Below the pieces are notes generated by a model, which saw nothing but the letters and a program-made list of their open reading frames with translations, searched no databases and was not told where the DNA came from. Source: Ligula intestinalis (Eukaryota; Platyhelminthes; Cestoda; Diphyllobothriidea; Diphyllobothriidae). From it: 64,000 bases of DNA. The stretch is taken from NCBI GenBank assembly GCA_036362985.1, contig JAYGXS010000004.1, positions 68,064,237 to 68,128,236 of the forward strand, given 5' to 3'. A program made the translations under genes and the position numbers. This document shows positions 39,285-50,488 of this stretch, in pieces; position 1 is the stretch's first letter; each line of letters begins with the position of its first letter.

Positions 39285-39475
39285 TGAACGTAGAAAAATC
39301 GATCAGCCCAAGGCTAACATGTACAGCCGCAACTTTAGATTTGCTGATTGATAAAGTCAGTATACGCTTAGATAAAGGACATCCGGCCCAGCTGTCCGAT
39401 AAGTCAGCAAGCCAACAATTTTTGTCTGATGGGCAAAACATGAACCAGGACACTTGAACTTGCTCTACAATCAAA
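39285..39475. repeat. right arm of the same inverted repeat
   Basis: CGATCAGCCCAAGGCTAACA, ACAGCCGCAACTTTAGATTT, GCTGATTGATAAAGTCAGTA and CGGCCCAGCTGTCCGATAAG pair with the left arm at 38640-38850. The ~435 bp between the arms has no recognisable gene. Confidence 0.5.
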
Positions 39476-39479
39476 TAAA

Positions 39480-40945
39480 AGCAGCTGTCATCATTCCATC
39501 ACACATTCTCAGGCACGGCATCGCCAGTGAACACTGTTGCCCAAAACAGCTACACAGGATTCTGTGCGCAGTAAATCTCTCAATCTGGGAACTTCTGTCT
39601 TTTCCTACAACCTGGATTTTGTCCTGATGGTTGTTGTTATTTCCAGCTCAACTAGGTAGAAATTATCCGCGTGCAGTTCCATTGACTCCCCGCTAGACCT
39701 ACCACGCTGGCTTCCCTCTTACGAAAAGCTGTTCCCTCATCCTCTGAACTGCGTGCCCGACTCCCCTTCCTCCAAGAATCCTGCTCCTGGTGACCTTTTC
39801 TGTTTCCAGTCGAATGCACACTAGTGATAAAACTGGTCCCTCCGGCCAAGTAGTACTTGAATGCTATCATCACCACCCGTTCGGCTCCTTTGCCTTTAAA
39901 ACACATGTTCCCATAATGCTTCACCCCCCATCCCCACTGCATCGAGCTGCAACTGTTTCAAGAGCTACTCGGCAGTGCCTCCCCCTCCCCCCTGGTTCAA
40001 TTACCGCTGACTTCAAACGCTTGGAGCCCCCTCTTTGCCCCGCTGGTATTTCAGACCAATTCTGAGACCACATGAATGGCCTCCTGAAATTATATAAAAG
40101 CAGAGCCACGCTCCTTCTGCCACTAACACACATTGCTACTTTTCACTAACACACATTCTTTCCCAAGACTATTTTCGCACTGCGTGACCTTTTTGTTGAA
40201 CTTGTATTGTTCTCTTGTAGAAAGTCCGGCGATTTTGCCGGCTCCCTTCACTTTTGACTTTGTGTATCTATTGTTGAGGTTTGTACTTTGATTATGCTTT
40301 ACTATTTGTGTAATAGTGCCGTACTGCCTTGGTAGTTGTTATCATTGGGTTTGAAGTACGCGTGACTGCTGGATACGCAGTTAGAGAAGTGAAGAAGAAA
40401 ACGTTGTAGTGTCCTAAGCAAGCGCACTACTTAGACGCTACCGTTTATCGAAGCATTGTACACTACTCAGATTTGGCTTGCATTCTACGGTTAATTCCAA
40501 GCTCTATAGTAGGTACTATAGTGCATTGTTGACTCCGGTCCATCGCTAAATGGATTGCTCTTGTAACAAGAATAGATCAGTATACACCACTGCCATAATA
40601 TGTCAAATGTGTCCGATGCCAGCAGAACCAATGCCTCACTGGCTAAAGCATCTGCAGCGCCTACGTATTGTTTGCGCTCGGAGCACCACAATCCTCAAGC
40701 CAAGTTCCACCTTGTAGGGTAAGATAGAAGGTACCTGTGTCACGAATTTATTGTGCACAGTACTCCGGGTTTCTGTGTCAAACAGTAATGGCCACTGTCG
40801 AAGCCAGAGTTAGGTGGTGACTGCGTCCACTCATGCCTGAGGAAGTATGAGACAGTAGCGGCAGTTGGTTTTATGGAGAAAGTTTAAGCATTGTTCAATT
40901 GGCGTAGGTGGCATGACCCACGTCTAGTGCCCCATCGGCTGCATC
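39480..40945. other. unassigned sequence
   Basis: Pyrimidine-rich blocks near 39700-40000. No conserved coding feature or repeat family recognised. Confidence 0.35.
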
Positions 40946-40949
40946 GGCC

Positions 40950-41350
40950 GTGTGGTGGTATCACAGCAACTGTGATCTTCAGACATGGTTACTGAGTGCA
41001 GAGAAGAAGTCGTTAAAGGCCAGAGAAGTAGGAAGAATGTATTGTGTACACAAGGGAGAGGAGAATAGATGAGCATTGATTGACTTGGGAGAGCCCGTAC
41101 GCTCAGGAGATTGACCGCATCCCAAGTGACTTTTTGAGAGAACCCGGGACAGTAGACAGAGAGGGAGAGCACTTTCATTGGCTAGGTCGGCCTGTGATTG
41201 GTTGCACAGCATGTGGACGGACAGCATTTTGGGTGATCCACGTCACAAGCGCTAGTAAGTCTAGCGACCGAAATGACCTTGAGTTCCAGATAGATTGAGG
41301 CCACGACGGGAAAGCCGGACATCGGACGGGCGACGACCCACTATAGTGGC
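40950..41350 (+). repeat. R1 repeat, subtype D
   Basis: CAGCAACTGTGATCTTCAGA, CATGGTTACTGAGTGCAGAG and GTATTGTGTACACAAGGGAG are near-identical to the copy at 42108. The body continues with TTTCATTGGCTAGGTCGGCC and then diverges. The head is shorter than in 42108. Confidence 0.7.
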
Positions 41351-41884
41351 GTGTTCAAGGGGTGTTGAGGCAGTCGCGACCACTTAGACGCATGTGCGTG
41401 TCCGAGCAGAGATCTGCCAAGTTTCTCCAGGTCAGCGAGCCTGAGACCGCTCAATATGACCTTAAATGACCTTGAGGCAGTGGGTTTAAACAAAGACGGC
41501 TGCCGATGCAGCCGGGTCAATTCTGTCTAATTGTTTGAATCACACTGAGATGGTTAAGAGCACTCCAGAGCGGCACGCTGATAGTAAGCAGACGACCGCA
41601 TTGCCTAGCCAGTGAGTCCATTGTTATGGTCGCTTGAATACGACGGGTCGTTGTGTTCAACCCCTCGCACTTTCCTCGCGGGGATGAGGATCCAACATGT
41701 AAGCGCAATGACTTTTTTCCTGTAAGACGGTCAGTTACGTGCGTCGGTCAGGCAGTTATTTAAGTTAAGATCAGGTTTTGCGTGAAAGGTTGGGTTTGGT
41801 GGCTCATGTAAGAGCTGAAATGGCGTTTATGAGCTAGGGTTAGGTCATGGAATAAGGAACGAAGGTTAAGGCTCAAACCTTCGG

Positions 41885-42095
41885 GTTATGCAATAAACTT
41901 TATTCCGTTGATCCAATTGTGAAAAAGTCGCGGCCTCGGTGGAGGTCGAACCCAGGCAGCAGGGGAGGCTTTTGCGCAGCCAACGCTCTACCACTGAGCT
42001 ACGAGGCTCGCCGTGGGCCGTGAATTAAATCACACTTGGATCGATTTTACCCACCCAACTTACTGCTCGTATGGAATCCACCATTACGGATATAT
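41885..42095 (-). repeat. tRNA-derived SINE, copy 3
   Basis: Reverse strand: GCCTCGTAGCTCAGTGGTAG (A box), GCGTTGGCTGCGCAAAAGCC, B box GGGTTCGACCTCC, acceptor-like closing CGAGGC, then TTTTTCACAATTGG. GCCTCG/CGAGGC can pair as an acceptor stem, so this is the best-preserved tRNA-like head here. The 5' leader TGGATTCCATACGAGCAG matches copy 2, marking it as a SINE rather than a tRNA gene. Confidence 0.7.
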
Positions 42096-42107
42096 TAAGG
42101 CTATCGC

Positions 42108-42545
42108 AGGGAGCTAAGTAAGTTAAACCCAGCAACTTTGATCTTCAGACATGGTTACTGAGTGCAGAGAAGAAGTCGTTAAAGGCCAGAGTAGTAGGAA
42201 GAATGTATTGTGTACACAAGGGAGAGGAGAATAGATGAGAATAGATTGACTTGGGAGTAAACGTCCACTCAGAAGAATGGCCGGATCCCAAGTGAAGTCT
42301 AAAAGTAGTCGAGCCAGAAGACAGAGAGAGGGAAAGCTTTCATTGGCTAGGTCGGCCTGGAAATTTTGAGCAAAGAGACAGCTTGCATCAGGAACGCGTG
42401 CAAGCATGCCTTTCGTCGCCTGCCCTATCCGTGTAGATGCGGGGACTATGATTGGCTGATCGAGACCTCGAGAAACCGCATCGGTAAGCCTTTGAGAAAG
42501 TGCACTTCGACACGAGCTAGTCGGCCAGGCACGACCCGCTACAAA
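42108..42545 (+). repeat. R1 repeat, subtype D
   Basis: TATCGCAGGGAGCTAAGTAA, AACCCAGCAACTTTGATCTT, GTATTGTGTACACAAGGGAG, TTTCATTGGCTAGGTCGGCC, a second CCAAT-type TATGATTGGCTGATCG, and the end GAAAGTGCACTTCGACACGA with GCTAGTCGG. It starts right after the SINE at 41885-42095. Confidence 0.72.
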
Positions 42546-42627
42546 GCGACTGCCTAGGCAGGATTCCCTTAGTAATCATCTAAAATCCAACAGAATTTCT
42601 ACTAGGCTTACTAAATTATTGGGGGGT

Positions 42628-42815
42628 GGCAGATTTGCTGAATTCAGTTGACCCAAGTGTAATTCAATTCACTGCCCGCAGTGAACTTCATAGCCCAATA
42701 GTAGAGCATTGCCTGCGCAAGAGCCTGCCCAGTTGTGTGGGTTCGACTCTCACCGAGGCTGTGAATTTTTCACAATTGGGTTAACTGAATTAAACAAGTC
42801 TGCCAAACTCCCCTA
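42628..42815 (+). repeat. tRNA-derived SINE with inverted ends, copy 4
   Basis: Left end GGCAGATTTGCTGAATTCAG and TTGACCCAAGTGT; right end ACAATTGGGTTAACTGAATT and AAACAAGTCTGCCAAAC. These ends are inverted repeats of ~30 bp. Inside are a degraded A box (ATAGCCCAATAGTAGAG) and a clear B box (GGGTTCGACTCTC). Confidence 0.68.
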
Positions 42816-43104
42816 CAAATAAACTTTATGGTTAGGGTTTGAGCGATACTACAAGCATTTGGACTGAATCCCAAGTTAAAGGAAATGACCGAAAGCATCT
42901 GTTGGTGAAATGCACTATGCATAGAACTTCGAGCTGCCATCTCAGGTAGCGAGACATCAGACGGCCACAGAGTTGCCTCGGCCCTCAATTAAACTTCAGT
43001 TCAAACCTCCGGTTTGCTTCTTCTGCAGTTAGGATATGGTCAACTGATAACTGCAAAACATCAAAGGCAACTGTTTTCAGACGTCAGCATAATAATTTTG
43101 CAGT

Positions 43105-43495
43105 AGGCGCCCAAGCCTACATAATCCCTCGCTTCTCATCCTCCTTCCCTTCTCCTATGACTTTTTTAATTGCCCATCTCTCCCACCATAACTATTACTT
43201 GTTTTGTTGACGATTCTATTTCTGTAAATATTTCCACACAACTTTTCGATCTTGCCTACTGGCACAGGCTAGCACAGCCCTCAGTGGCGAGTCGGCTGCA
43301 CACACAATTATTGATTTTCTGCACACTCAAAATTTTAGTTATGGTACACACGCCCCAAGTAGCTTCCACATTTGTTGCTGTTTCTCCACCTCTGACGATG
43401 GGCTCTTGTAAGAGCTCGAAAGCTCAGGAAAAAAATAATTTTGTTCCAACGATCGACCATTTGTCTTCTTTACCAATTTTGCAGTAGCTAATGGA
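43105..43495 (+). repeat. PLE lineage B 3' end
   Basis: It aligns with the 3' region at 36960-37330 (reverse) and 56226-56535: GTAGGCGCCCAAGCCTACAT, TTGTTTTGTTGACGATTCTA, TGTAAATATTTCCACACAAC and CACAGCCCTCAGTGGCGAGT. It ends in the hairpin at 43388-43432. Confidence 0.7.
43388..43432 (+). ncRNA. hammerhead-like 3'-end hairpin of PLE lineage B
   Basis: CCU-CUGACGA-U, hairpin GGGCUCUU-GU-AAGAGCUC, then GAA-AGCU-C-AGG. Helix II is long and nearly perfect. The core is intact apart from an extra U before helix II. Confidence 0.42.
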
Positions 43496-43834
43496 AAAGG
43501 TCCATTTTAACGTCAGTGACTATGAAGAAAAGTCTCCATGAACAAAAAGGAAGGTTCTGATAGTAAAATGTTTTATTGGACAGGGAGAGCTAAAATCTGG
43601 CTGAAACAAGCAGCATAGGGAGCATGACCGACGGTATCGATTAAAGTATAACCCAGCATGGCTTCCATTCAGTGCGCATGTTCAGACATGAGTCATAATG
43701 TCATGTCATAACGGATGAGGGAAACAGGATCACTAAAACTTCCGTCGTAGGTGACGTTCGAACTGTCGCAGCACAAAGAAGTTCACCGTATGCTCCGCAG
43801 CAGGGTGCTGCAGAAACGGTGACTTATCGAGGAT

Positions 43835-44310
43835 TGCTAGGGTAAAATCTAGTCAATACAATCGTCAAGCCCGGTTTCTTTGGGGGCGAGAAGTCATAGG
43901 AAGGCCAAAGCGGTGGGAACAGTATATCCTGCACAGAAGGAATTGAGGATAGGCAGAAGAAGACTTTACTGTCAGACAGCACGTCCATCCACTACGGCGG
44001 CTTGGTCCGAAGTGATGCGAGGGTAGGGCATTGCCGGAAGCCCAGAGCATGCGTTGTGCCTGCAGCCAATCAGGAAATGGGTCACGCTGATTGGTCCGAA
44101 TTCTCACAAGGGTACATCCAGACTAGCGAGGTTGCGCCCGGACGCGTGGGCGCACAAGCGATGAGTCAGCGTGTGACGGACAGTCACTTGCAGGCCTGCC
44201 GGTATCTTGGCCGCCGCAGAAAAGGCGAGTCAGCGCCCCAGCGCCGTTGATCATGGGTTTCAGACTAGCGCTAGGAGGCCACTGCAGGCTTGCGCTGCAT
44301 CTACCACGCT
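43835..44310 (+). repeat. R1-related repeat
   Basis: A degraded head (ATCGTCAAGCCCGGTTTCTT, AGGCCAAAGCGGTGGGAACA, TATATCCTGCACAGAAGG), CAGCCAATCAGGAAATGGGT as in repeat F, and a tail with GAGTCAGCGCCCCAGCG. Confidence 0.55.
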
Positions 44311-44554
44311 TCCTCGGGTGCCCGGTGTCAAGACATAAGTGAGGAGAAGGGAGATGGGATCGATTGCAGATCTGAGCCTTCACTTATGAACGCCCCCTCC
44401 AACCTCCCCCATTTTCGGTATTTGTTATGGGAGTGCAACCTGAATAACGCTTGCCATGCCCTGATCTAGCCGCCGTGTTTGCTGGTCCAGAACATCTATC
44501 AAGCGGTCTGTTAAGGAGAACGCTTGTGCTGCGCATAGAAGCCGCAGTGCGCCA

Positions 44555-45065
44555 GGAGAATTTATATGTGTAGGAGCCTCCCCCCAGGGTTGCCATGATC
44601 ACTCATTCTGCCTGCTCTGTCAACGTGGCCAGTCAATCGATTTTTGGCGCATCGCTGATTACTGGTTCACACTGGACTCACCTCGCTACTTGAGATGACT
44701 GATCTACGAAGCGTGAATTGGCAGTCAAGTCAGTTAATCGATTTTGCGTATCGCTGCTTACTGGTATGCGCCGGATTTGTGGTCAGCGCTGGCAGAAACA
44801 CACTTGAAACTAAGCCCATTCAACAGGCAAGGCGGAACTCACTCGGCCTTTCGCCCCGGTGGGCGGCGGACGCGAGGCTGTGGCACTCTCTCTCTCTCGC
44901 TCCTCATGGTCGGACTCCACTCCAGGCCGAGGCAACCCTTCTGTTAATCCTTCTCCTACTGATTCTGCACAGAATACAATCTCCTTCCACCTTGGCTTCC
45001 ACGACTTCTATCTTCTTCTAAGGAACCGAGCCTGGAAGATCGCAGTAACTTGGGTTAGCCTTAAC
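44555..45065 (-). repeat. R1 repeat, subtype E, left member of an inverted pair
   Basis: Head at the right (TCTGCACAGAATACAATCTC, AGGAACCGAGCCTGGAAGAT, CGCAGTAAC). The body has GCCCCGGTGGGCGGCGGACG, a short CT run, and two TAATCGATTTTG/CAATCGATTTTT blocks. The whole unit is repeated in reverse orientation at 45910-46400. Confidence 0.72.
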
Positions 45066-45547
45066 CACATTGCAATGTATGAACCTGTGTTTTAATTGAG
45101 GCAAAGTAACGGGTTGGGGTGCAGATAGATGCCCTCCTCCGATAAATTATACGAACGGGCCGAGGGCTGATTGTGCCTGTGTTGACTGTGCGTCTGGCTG
45201 TCAAATGCTAGGTTTGCCCTGTGACTACCTCCAAAGCACTGACCTTTGACAGCTTCTTTCAGCCACAGTCTCGAGCCCTCGTGACTCACCTGTGGGCATA
45301 TTCTGGTGCTGTGACCTGTGTTTTTGCTATTGGTCGTGTCAGCAGCTTAGGCGTAGTTAAAAAAAGAAGAATATAGACCACCTCTTCGCACACATGGAGA
45401 TTAGCGTTGGAAGAGGAGAAGGAGGTTTTGCGTGTTCGGGTATGAGAGTTCGGTGGGCTATCCGCATACAAATCGAATTTTTAACGTGTGCAACTCGCAA
45501 AAGCGAGCTAGCTGGCACACAAAATCAGGCTATACTTACTGCGGAAG

Positions 45548-45717
45548 TAGTGGTTCGATAAGACGAAAAGCCAACCTTCTCCCAGTTCTGAATCCATAGA
45601 CTTTCTGGCCAACTAGGTATGCTCTTTCCGGTACCTTGCTGTTACTCTGGCATCCAACCTCTCATTCTCCCTGCAGGGCAAAGGCCTCTTTATTAAATCT
45701 GTAAACTTTTATATCAC
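45548..45717 (+). repeat. L2-like LINE fragment
   Basis: It matches 21205-21345 of the LINE at 20434: GACTTTCTG, CCGGTACCTTG, GCATCCAACCTCTCATTCTC, TTTATTAAATCTGTAAACTT and TTATATCA. It is non-coding in this state and abuts the foldback element at 45719. Confidence 0.65.
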
Positions 45718-45718
45718 A

Positions 45719-47003
45719 GCGTGGCCTAAAATTTGTGTAACATGCCGACATATGGGAAAGATTGATACTCCTTGGCTAATCAGCACCGAGTAACGTTGTT
45801 GTACTGATTAACCCGTACCCTATTCTCAATTCCATTCAGTCACGATATGCTGCAGGCTTTTTAATGCGCTCCTTTCTGACTGCTAACAAAAGGTATGTAT
45901 CGCAAAGGGTTTTAGGCTAAGCCGGTAAAAGACTAAATACTGCGATCTTTCAGGCTCAGTTCCTTAGAAGAAAATAGAAGTCGTGGAAGCCAAGGTAAAA
46001 GGAGATTGTATTCTGTACAGAAGCAGTAGGAGAAGAATTAACAGAAGGGTTGACTCGGCCTGGGGTGGAGTTCGACCATGAAGAGCGAGAGAGGGAGAGC
46101 GCCGCAGCCTCGCGTCCGCCACCCATCGGGGCGAAAGGCCGAGTGAGTTCTGCCTTGCCTGCCAGCGCTGAGCACTAATCCGGCGCACAGCAGTAATCAG
46201 CGGTACGCAAAATCGATTGACTGATTGAGTGACTTGACTGCCAATTCACGCTTCGTCGATCACTCATCGCAAGTGGCGAGGCAAGTCCAGTGTAAACCAG
46301 TAATCAGCGATGCGCCAAAAAATCGATTGACTGGCCATGTTGACAGAGCAGGCAGATGAGTGGTCATGGAAGCGCTGGGGGGCAGGCTCCCACATATGTA
46401 ATAGAAAAAGTGGCTGCTTCAGTAGTATGCGTTTTTATCACTCATTTTGACTGCCTTTATAAATTCAAGCATATTTTATGGAAAACAATGCATGAAATAA
46501 TCATTTCTTTTACTCGTTTGGTAGAAAATTACGCCTTCTTCAAATTTTATACTTAAAGTGAGGGTATCCTCGGTTTAAAAAAGTTTCTAAGTTACCGAAT
46601 AATTTTAAAACCTACTTAGTGCTACAACTGGATTCATGGTTAACCAACTGCGCACTGTGTACATCCTGTTTGAGTAAAAGTACGTTTTTGTCTACAGCTT
46701 GAAGAAGATCTCACATAGTTCCCATAAAATGTTGCAACACATGAGGATCATGCTGCATACACTATAAGCAGTATTAATATATTGATGAATATGATGTGTT
46801 ATGAATGCACACGTCACAATCGTAAAAAAACGCACATTTAGAAACTTTTCTAAAAACCGAAATATGCCCTTTCTTCAAGAATAAAATTTAAAGATGGCGT
46901 AATTTCCTACCTAGCGAGTACAAGAAAGTTTTTATATACGTTTTCCATTAAAAAAATTTAAATTTACCAAGGCAGTCAAAATCAATCATTGAATGCAAGA
47001 CTC
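45719..47003. mobile_element. foldback element split by an R1 insertion
   Basis: The left arm (CATGCCGACATATGGGAAAG, AGTAACGTTGTTGTACTGAT) stops near 45905, where R1 subtype E begins. The arm resumes at 46399 with AAAAAGTGGCTGCTTCAGTA and TTTTGACTGCCTTTATAAAT. The right arm ends at ~47003 and lacks its outer third. Confidence 0.68.
45910..46400 (+). repeat. R1 repeat, subtype E, inserted in a foldback element
   Basis: Head ATACTGCGATCTTTCAGGCT and GTATTCTGTACAGAAGCAGT; body CACCCATCGGGGCGAAAGGC; two AAATCGATTGACTG blocks; end GGTCATGGAAGCGCTGGGGG and CAGGCTCCCACATATGTA. Its reverse-oriented partner is at 44555-45065. Confidence 0.74.
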
Positions 47004-47464
47004 AATGGCGGACACAGGCAAATGCACACGCACTGACAGCTAGTTAATTGAGCCGAAGCCCGTCAATCGAAGCAAATTTTCTGCTTTTGGTTCGCTCCTT
47101 GCCTAAAATGCACATAGATGGAACTACTTATGACCCGGGGCTGCACTGTAGTAACTGAAACAATTCAAGGATCCCTTGGTGTTCCAGGTAATTAACGAGC
47201 ACATATGTTAGAACGCCCATCATGTCCAAGCGAATATGGTGCTTCTAAGGAGACAGACAATAATCTCAAATGCAACCTTCAATAGATGTGCTGATAACTG
47301 ATTAGAAAGTGGCGCAATGAAGATTAGTAAGCTACATCGTAGTCAGCATCAGCGTATGGCGATATTCGATTAAGTAAGCGATGAAGAACAAGGATAATTA
47401 CGTTGACCAACGCAGGGATGGAAGTGAAACTGCCCTTCGCAATGCCAATCTGGTGAACACATAG
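47004..47464. other. unassigned sequence
   Basis: Nothing recognised between the foldback remnant and the next R1 copy. Confidence 0.35.
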
Positions 47465-47885
47465 GAGTTAAGGCTAAGACGGTTAACCCTAACAGCTACA
47501 ATCTTCCAGGCCCATGGTTCCTTTAGGTGAGGAGAGAAGACGGAAGAAACCAGAGTAGAAGGAAGAATGCACATATTGTGTACACGACAACGGCCAATCG
47601 GTCCGGCATAGCCGTGAGAGCCGCATGAGAGCGCGGCGTTAAGTTCGTCCCGCTCAAAGCGGATTCCCAAGTGGCGTCTCACGGCAGTCATTCCGGGCGG
47701 CCGCCGAATGTCGCCTTGTGTCGGTAGACTGGTGGTGATTGGTTTTAAAGCGCGAAGTGGGCACAGTCGAGACTGGGTGTGTTAGTAAGTTGCTCAGACC
47801 TTTAGCGATAGACAGACCAGGCGACAGGCGTTAGAGTAACCGCAGCGTTCGCATGATGAGTCAACAGTGGCGTTAAGGTCTAACA
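47465..47885 (+). repeat. R1 repeat, subtype C
   Basis: Head GGTTAACCCTAACAGCTACA and ATATTGTGTACACG; body GCGGCCGCCGAATGTCGCC, TGGTGATTGGTTTTAAAGCG and GAGACTGGGTGTGTTAGTAA; tail CGCATGATGAGTCAACAGTG. Confidence 0.7.
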
Positions 47886-48194
47886 CAAATATACATGCAA
47901 CTTCTGCAAATGCTCCGGAGTAGGATGTACGAGATTTCACTAATTTTAAAAATACTTGATCGAACTATTATTTTCAGGCCACAAGTTTTGTTCCCCTAAT
48001 CAAATCGCGAACAGATTACTGTTAGCAGTTCATTTTGTAGGCGTTTTGATTTGGACGTAATTCATACAAAGAGAGAGGAAACAAAGAATTAAAATCCACG
48101 ATTGAAAATATTTACTAATAATGTTTTGGAAAAAATCCGCTAAGAGTCGGGAATATCACGAAAGGGCGTCTGGAGATATTTAACGAGTTACGCC

Positions 48195-48925
48195 AAAACA
48201 AGGAAATACAGTATGGCGAGTGCTGCAAGCAAAATGCCGCGATCTGCGAAATAATGGTAATAACTCGCCAACCAACATTAAGTAGGGTTGCAATACGCAT
48301 TATCTTGCAGTCTTATCTCACAACTTTTTAGTCACGCCAGGATATTGGCCCCTTAGTAAGCTTCTTTCTCACCGCATACAAAACGTAGATTCGGTAAAAG
48401 ATCGCTACTTGAATAGTAAGCATTTTTATCATAAATTTTTACTGTCTTTATAAATTCAAATATATTTTGTGGAAGGCATGCACAAAACTATTTTATCTAT
48501 ACTATTTTGGTATGAAAAGATGCCTTCTATAAATTTTGTGCTCAGAGAAAGAGTATCCTTCGGTTTTGGAAAAAAATCCTTATTATGCGATTTTCACGAC
48601 TGTGGGGTGTTCATTAATAATACATTGCATGCGTCAATTTATTAATGCTGCCTAAAGTGTATAGAGTATAACCCACATCTACTGAAAAATGTTATGTTAA
48701 ACATGTGGCCTCTTTCTTAAACGTTTTTTCCTTAAACAGAATGTACACAGCATGCTTTTTGGAAACCTTTAGTTCAGGTGTAGTAGTCGGTAAAGTTCAA
48801 AAGTATTCGGCAATGTAGAAACCTTTTTAAGACCGAAAGATACCCTTTCTTTAAGTAGAAAATTTACAGAAGGCGTAATTTGCTATCAAACGAATACAAG
48901 AAAAAATATGTCCCTAAAATTTTTC
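48195..48925. mobile_element. foldback element, right end truncated
   Basis: CAGTATGGCGAGTGCTGCAA, AAGTAGGGTTGCAATACGCA, TTATAAATTCAAATATATTT, then the spacer (CATTGCATGCGTCAATTTAT, AATGTACACAGCATGC) and part of the right arm (GATACCCTTTCTTTAAGTAG). It breaks off before the outer right arm. Confidence 0.66.
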
Positions 48926-49036
48926 TTCGTACTAATTTGGGACAAAATGCCGACTAAGGGAGGAATTCGCTTTACTACGGGTTATAATTGCGAAAACTCT
49001 TTGGACCACTTAATTTCTCCTTTTTTGTACTTACAG

Positions 49037-49271
49037 CCGGCAATCCAATTCCCCTGCCACCAATGCGTACTCTGATTGAAGCCGGTCATATGGCTGTCAA
49101 TCTGAGCAATGCCTGGACTGCCAAAGTCATCACAAATGCCTGGTGGGTTCGATATGATCAGGTGTCGAAAACTGCCCCGTCGGGCGAATACCTCACCACC
49201 GGCTCTTTTGTTATTCGCGGTTGCAAGAACCTCCTTCAAACCTCAAGTATGGCTTCAGCGTTCTCTTTGGG
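49037..49271 (+). CDS. NEMF: NEMF/Rqc2-like coding exon (isolated, probable pseudo-exon or exon of a large gene)
   Basis: A polypyrimidine tract and TTACAG acceptor precede [60 protein letters not shown] and GCKNLL. The block [41 protein letters not shown] is diagnostic of the NFACT-R domain of NEMF (yeast Rqc2/Tae2), which binds stalled 60S ribosomes in ribosome quality control. A GTGAGT donor follows at 49272. Near the end the expected YGFSVLF-like stretch is present but in another frame (from about 49253), indicating a small indel. No other NEMF exon was found in the window, and both sides are foldback elements. It may be one exon among large introns, or a relic. Confidence 0.7.
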
Positions 49272-49504
49272 GTGAGTTTGCCCAGAAGCATACGTACATA
49301 AATTACCATAGGTTACTATGGCCATGTGGCAGGCTTCGTGGGTGCAGGAACCACACAAGGACATCAAAAACCAAGGCGGGTGTACCTTGTATCTGATCGG
49401 TGTACGCCTTTAGGTTACCATATGTAATGGGACAAGCAGCTCTCCCCGACCGATAGGTGAATAAATTTCCAATTAAGTTGACATTCCTTATCGAAACCCA
49501 GGAG

Positions 49505-49590
49505 CCTATGGCTCAATGAGTACAGCGTTGGACTTGCTGATGCTTAATAACCAGAGTGATGTGGCTGCAAACCCCAGGTGTCCCCATCCC
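49505..49590 (+). repeat. tRNA-like SINE head, degraded
   Basis: AGCCTATGGCTCAATGAGTA resembles an A box region, followed by GCGTTGGACTTGCTGATGCT and TAATAACCAGAG. A weak B box is at GTGGCTGCAAACCCC. No sister copy was found here. Confidence 0.3.
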
Positions 49591-50405
49591 GCATTCCTAC
49601 ATAAAAAGCCGAATTCAGCTTCACTTTTTTACCAGTATGCCCTTGACTTTTCCAATTACGATTGTTGTCGCCAGACTGGACATTCGGTGTTCGAACCTTT
49701 TTGGAGACCTTCCCCCCTAAACCCCTAAGGATTTTCCTCCGATGATCAACAAGGCAACAAACATTTGCAAAATACAGTATAGCGAGTGTTGCAAGTAAAA
49801 TGCCGCAACCTGCAAAAGACTGCTTATCACTCACAAAACATCATCAAGTAGGATAGCAATACTGATCATCTGGCAGTCTAATCTCAAGTTTTTTTTTCAG
49901 TCACGTCAGGATACTGGCTCCTTAATGACCACTTACAAAAAGTAGATTCTGTAAGAAATGGCTTCTTAAATAGTTTGCATTTTTATCACGAATTTTGACT
50001 GCATTTATAAATTCAAACATGTTTTATAGAAAACATACATGAAAAATATTCCTTCTTATACTCGTTTGGTAGAAAAATTACGTCTTCTTTAAACCTTATC
50101 CTTAAAAAGAGTCTCCTTTGCTTTTGGAAAAATATCTAACTATGTGATTTTTTACGACCGTGAAGTTTTCATTCATAATACATTGTATCCCTCAATTAAT
50201 TAATGCTGACTATAATATATGCAGGATGATCCACGTCGATTGCACAATTTTATGAGAAGTATGCGACTTCTTCCTCAAACTGTAGGCAGGCACTGTTTTT
50301 CTTAAACAGAATGTATACAGCATGCTGCTTGGAACCCTTGAGTTCAGGTGTAGCAGTCGGTAAATTTCAAAATTATTCGGCAATTTAGAAACTAGAAGTC
50401 AGTTT

Positions 50406-50447
50406 TTTGGCAAACAATTGTTTTCAGCAACTCTTCATCAGACCAAA
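50406..50447 (-). ncRNA. hammerhead ribozyme motif (type I), core intact
   Basis: Reverse strand: helix I UUUGGU pairs with GCCAAA (six pairs, one G.U). Core CUGAUGA. Helix II AG-AGUUG-CU. GAA. Helix III AAC-AAUU-GUU with a palindromic tetraloop. Predicted cleavage after the U preceding GCCAAA. All catalytic-core bases match the consensus. Confidence 0.72.
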
Positions 50448-50488
50448 CGTTTGCAAGGGAAATTGACGCTGTACATAACAGACTCCCT

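Noticed and set aside
41918..42005. possible genuine tRNA gene on the minus strand
   Set aside because: The acceptor stem can pair, but the anticodon arm is irregular and the flanks match other SINE copies.
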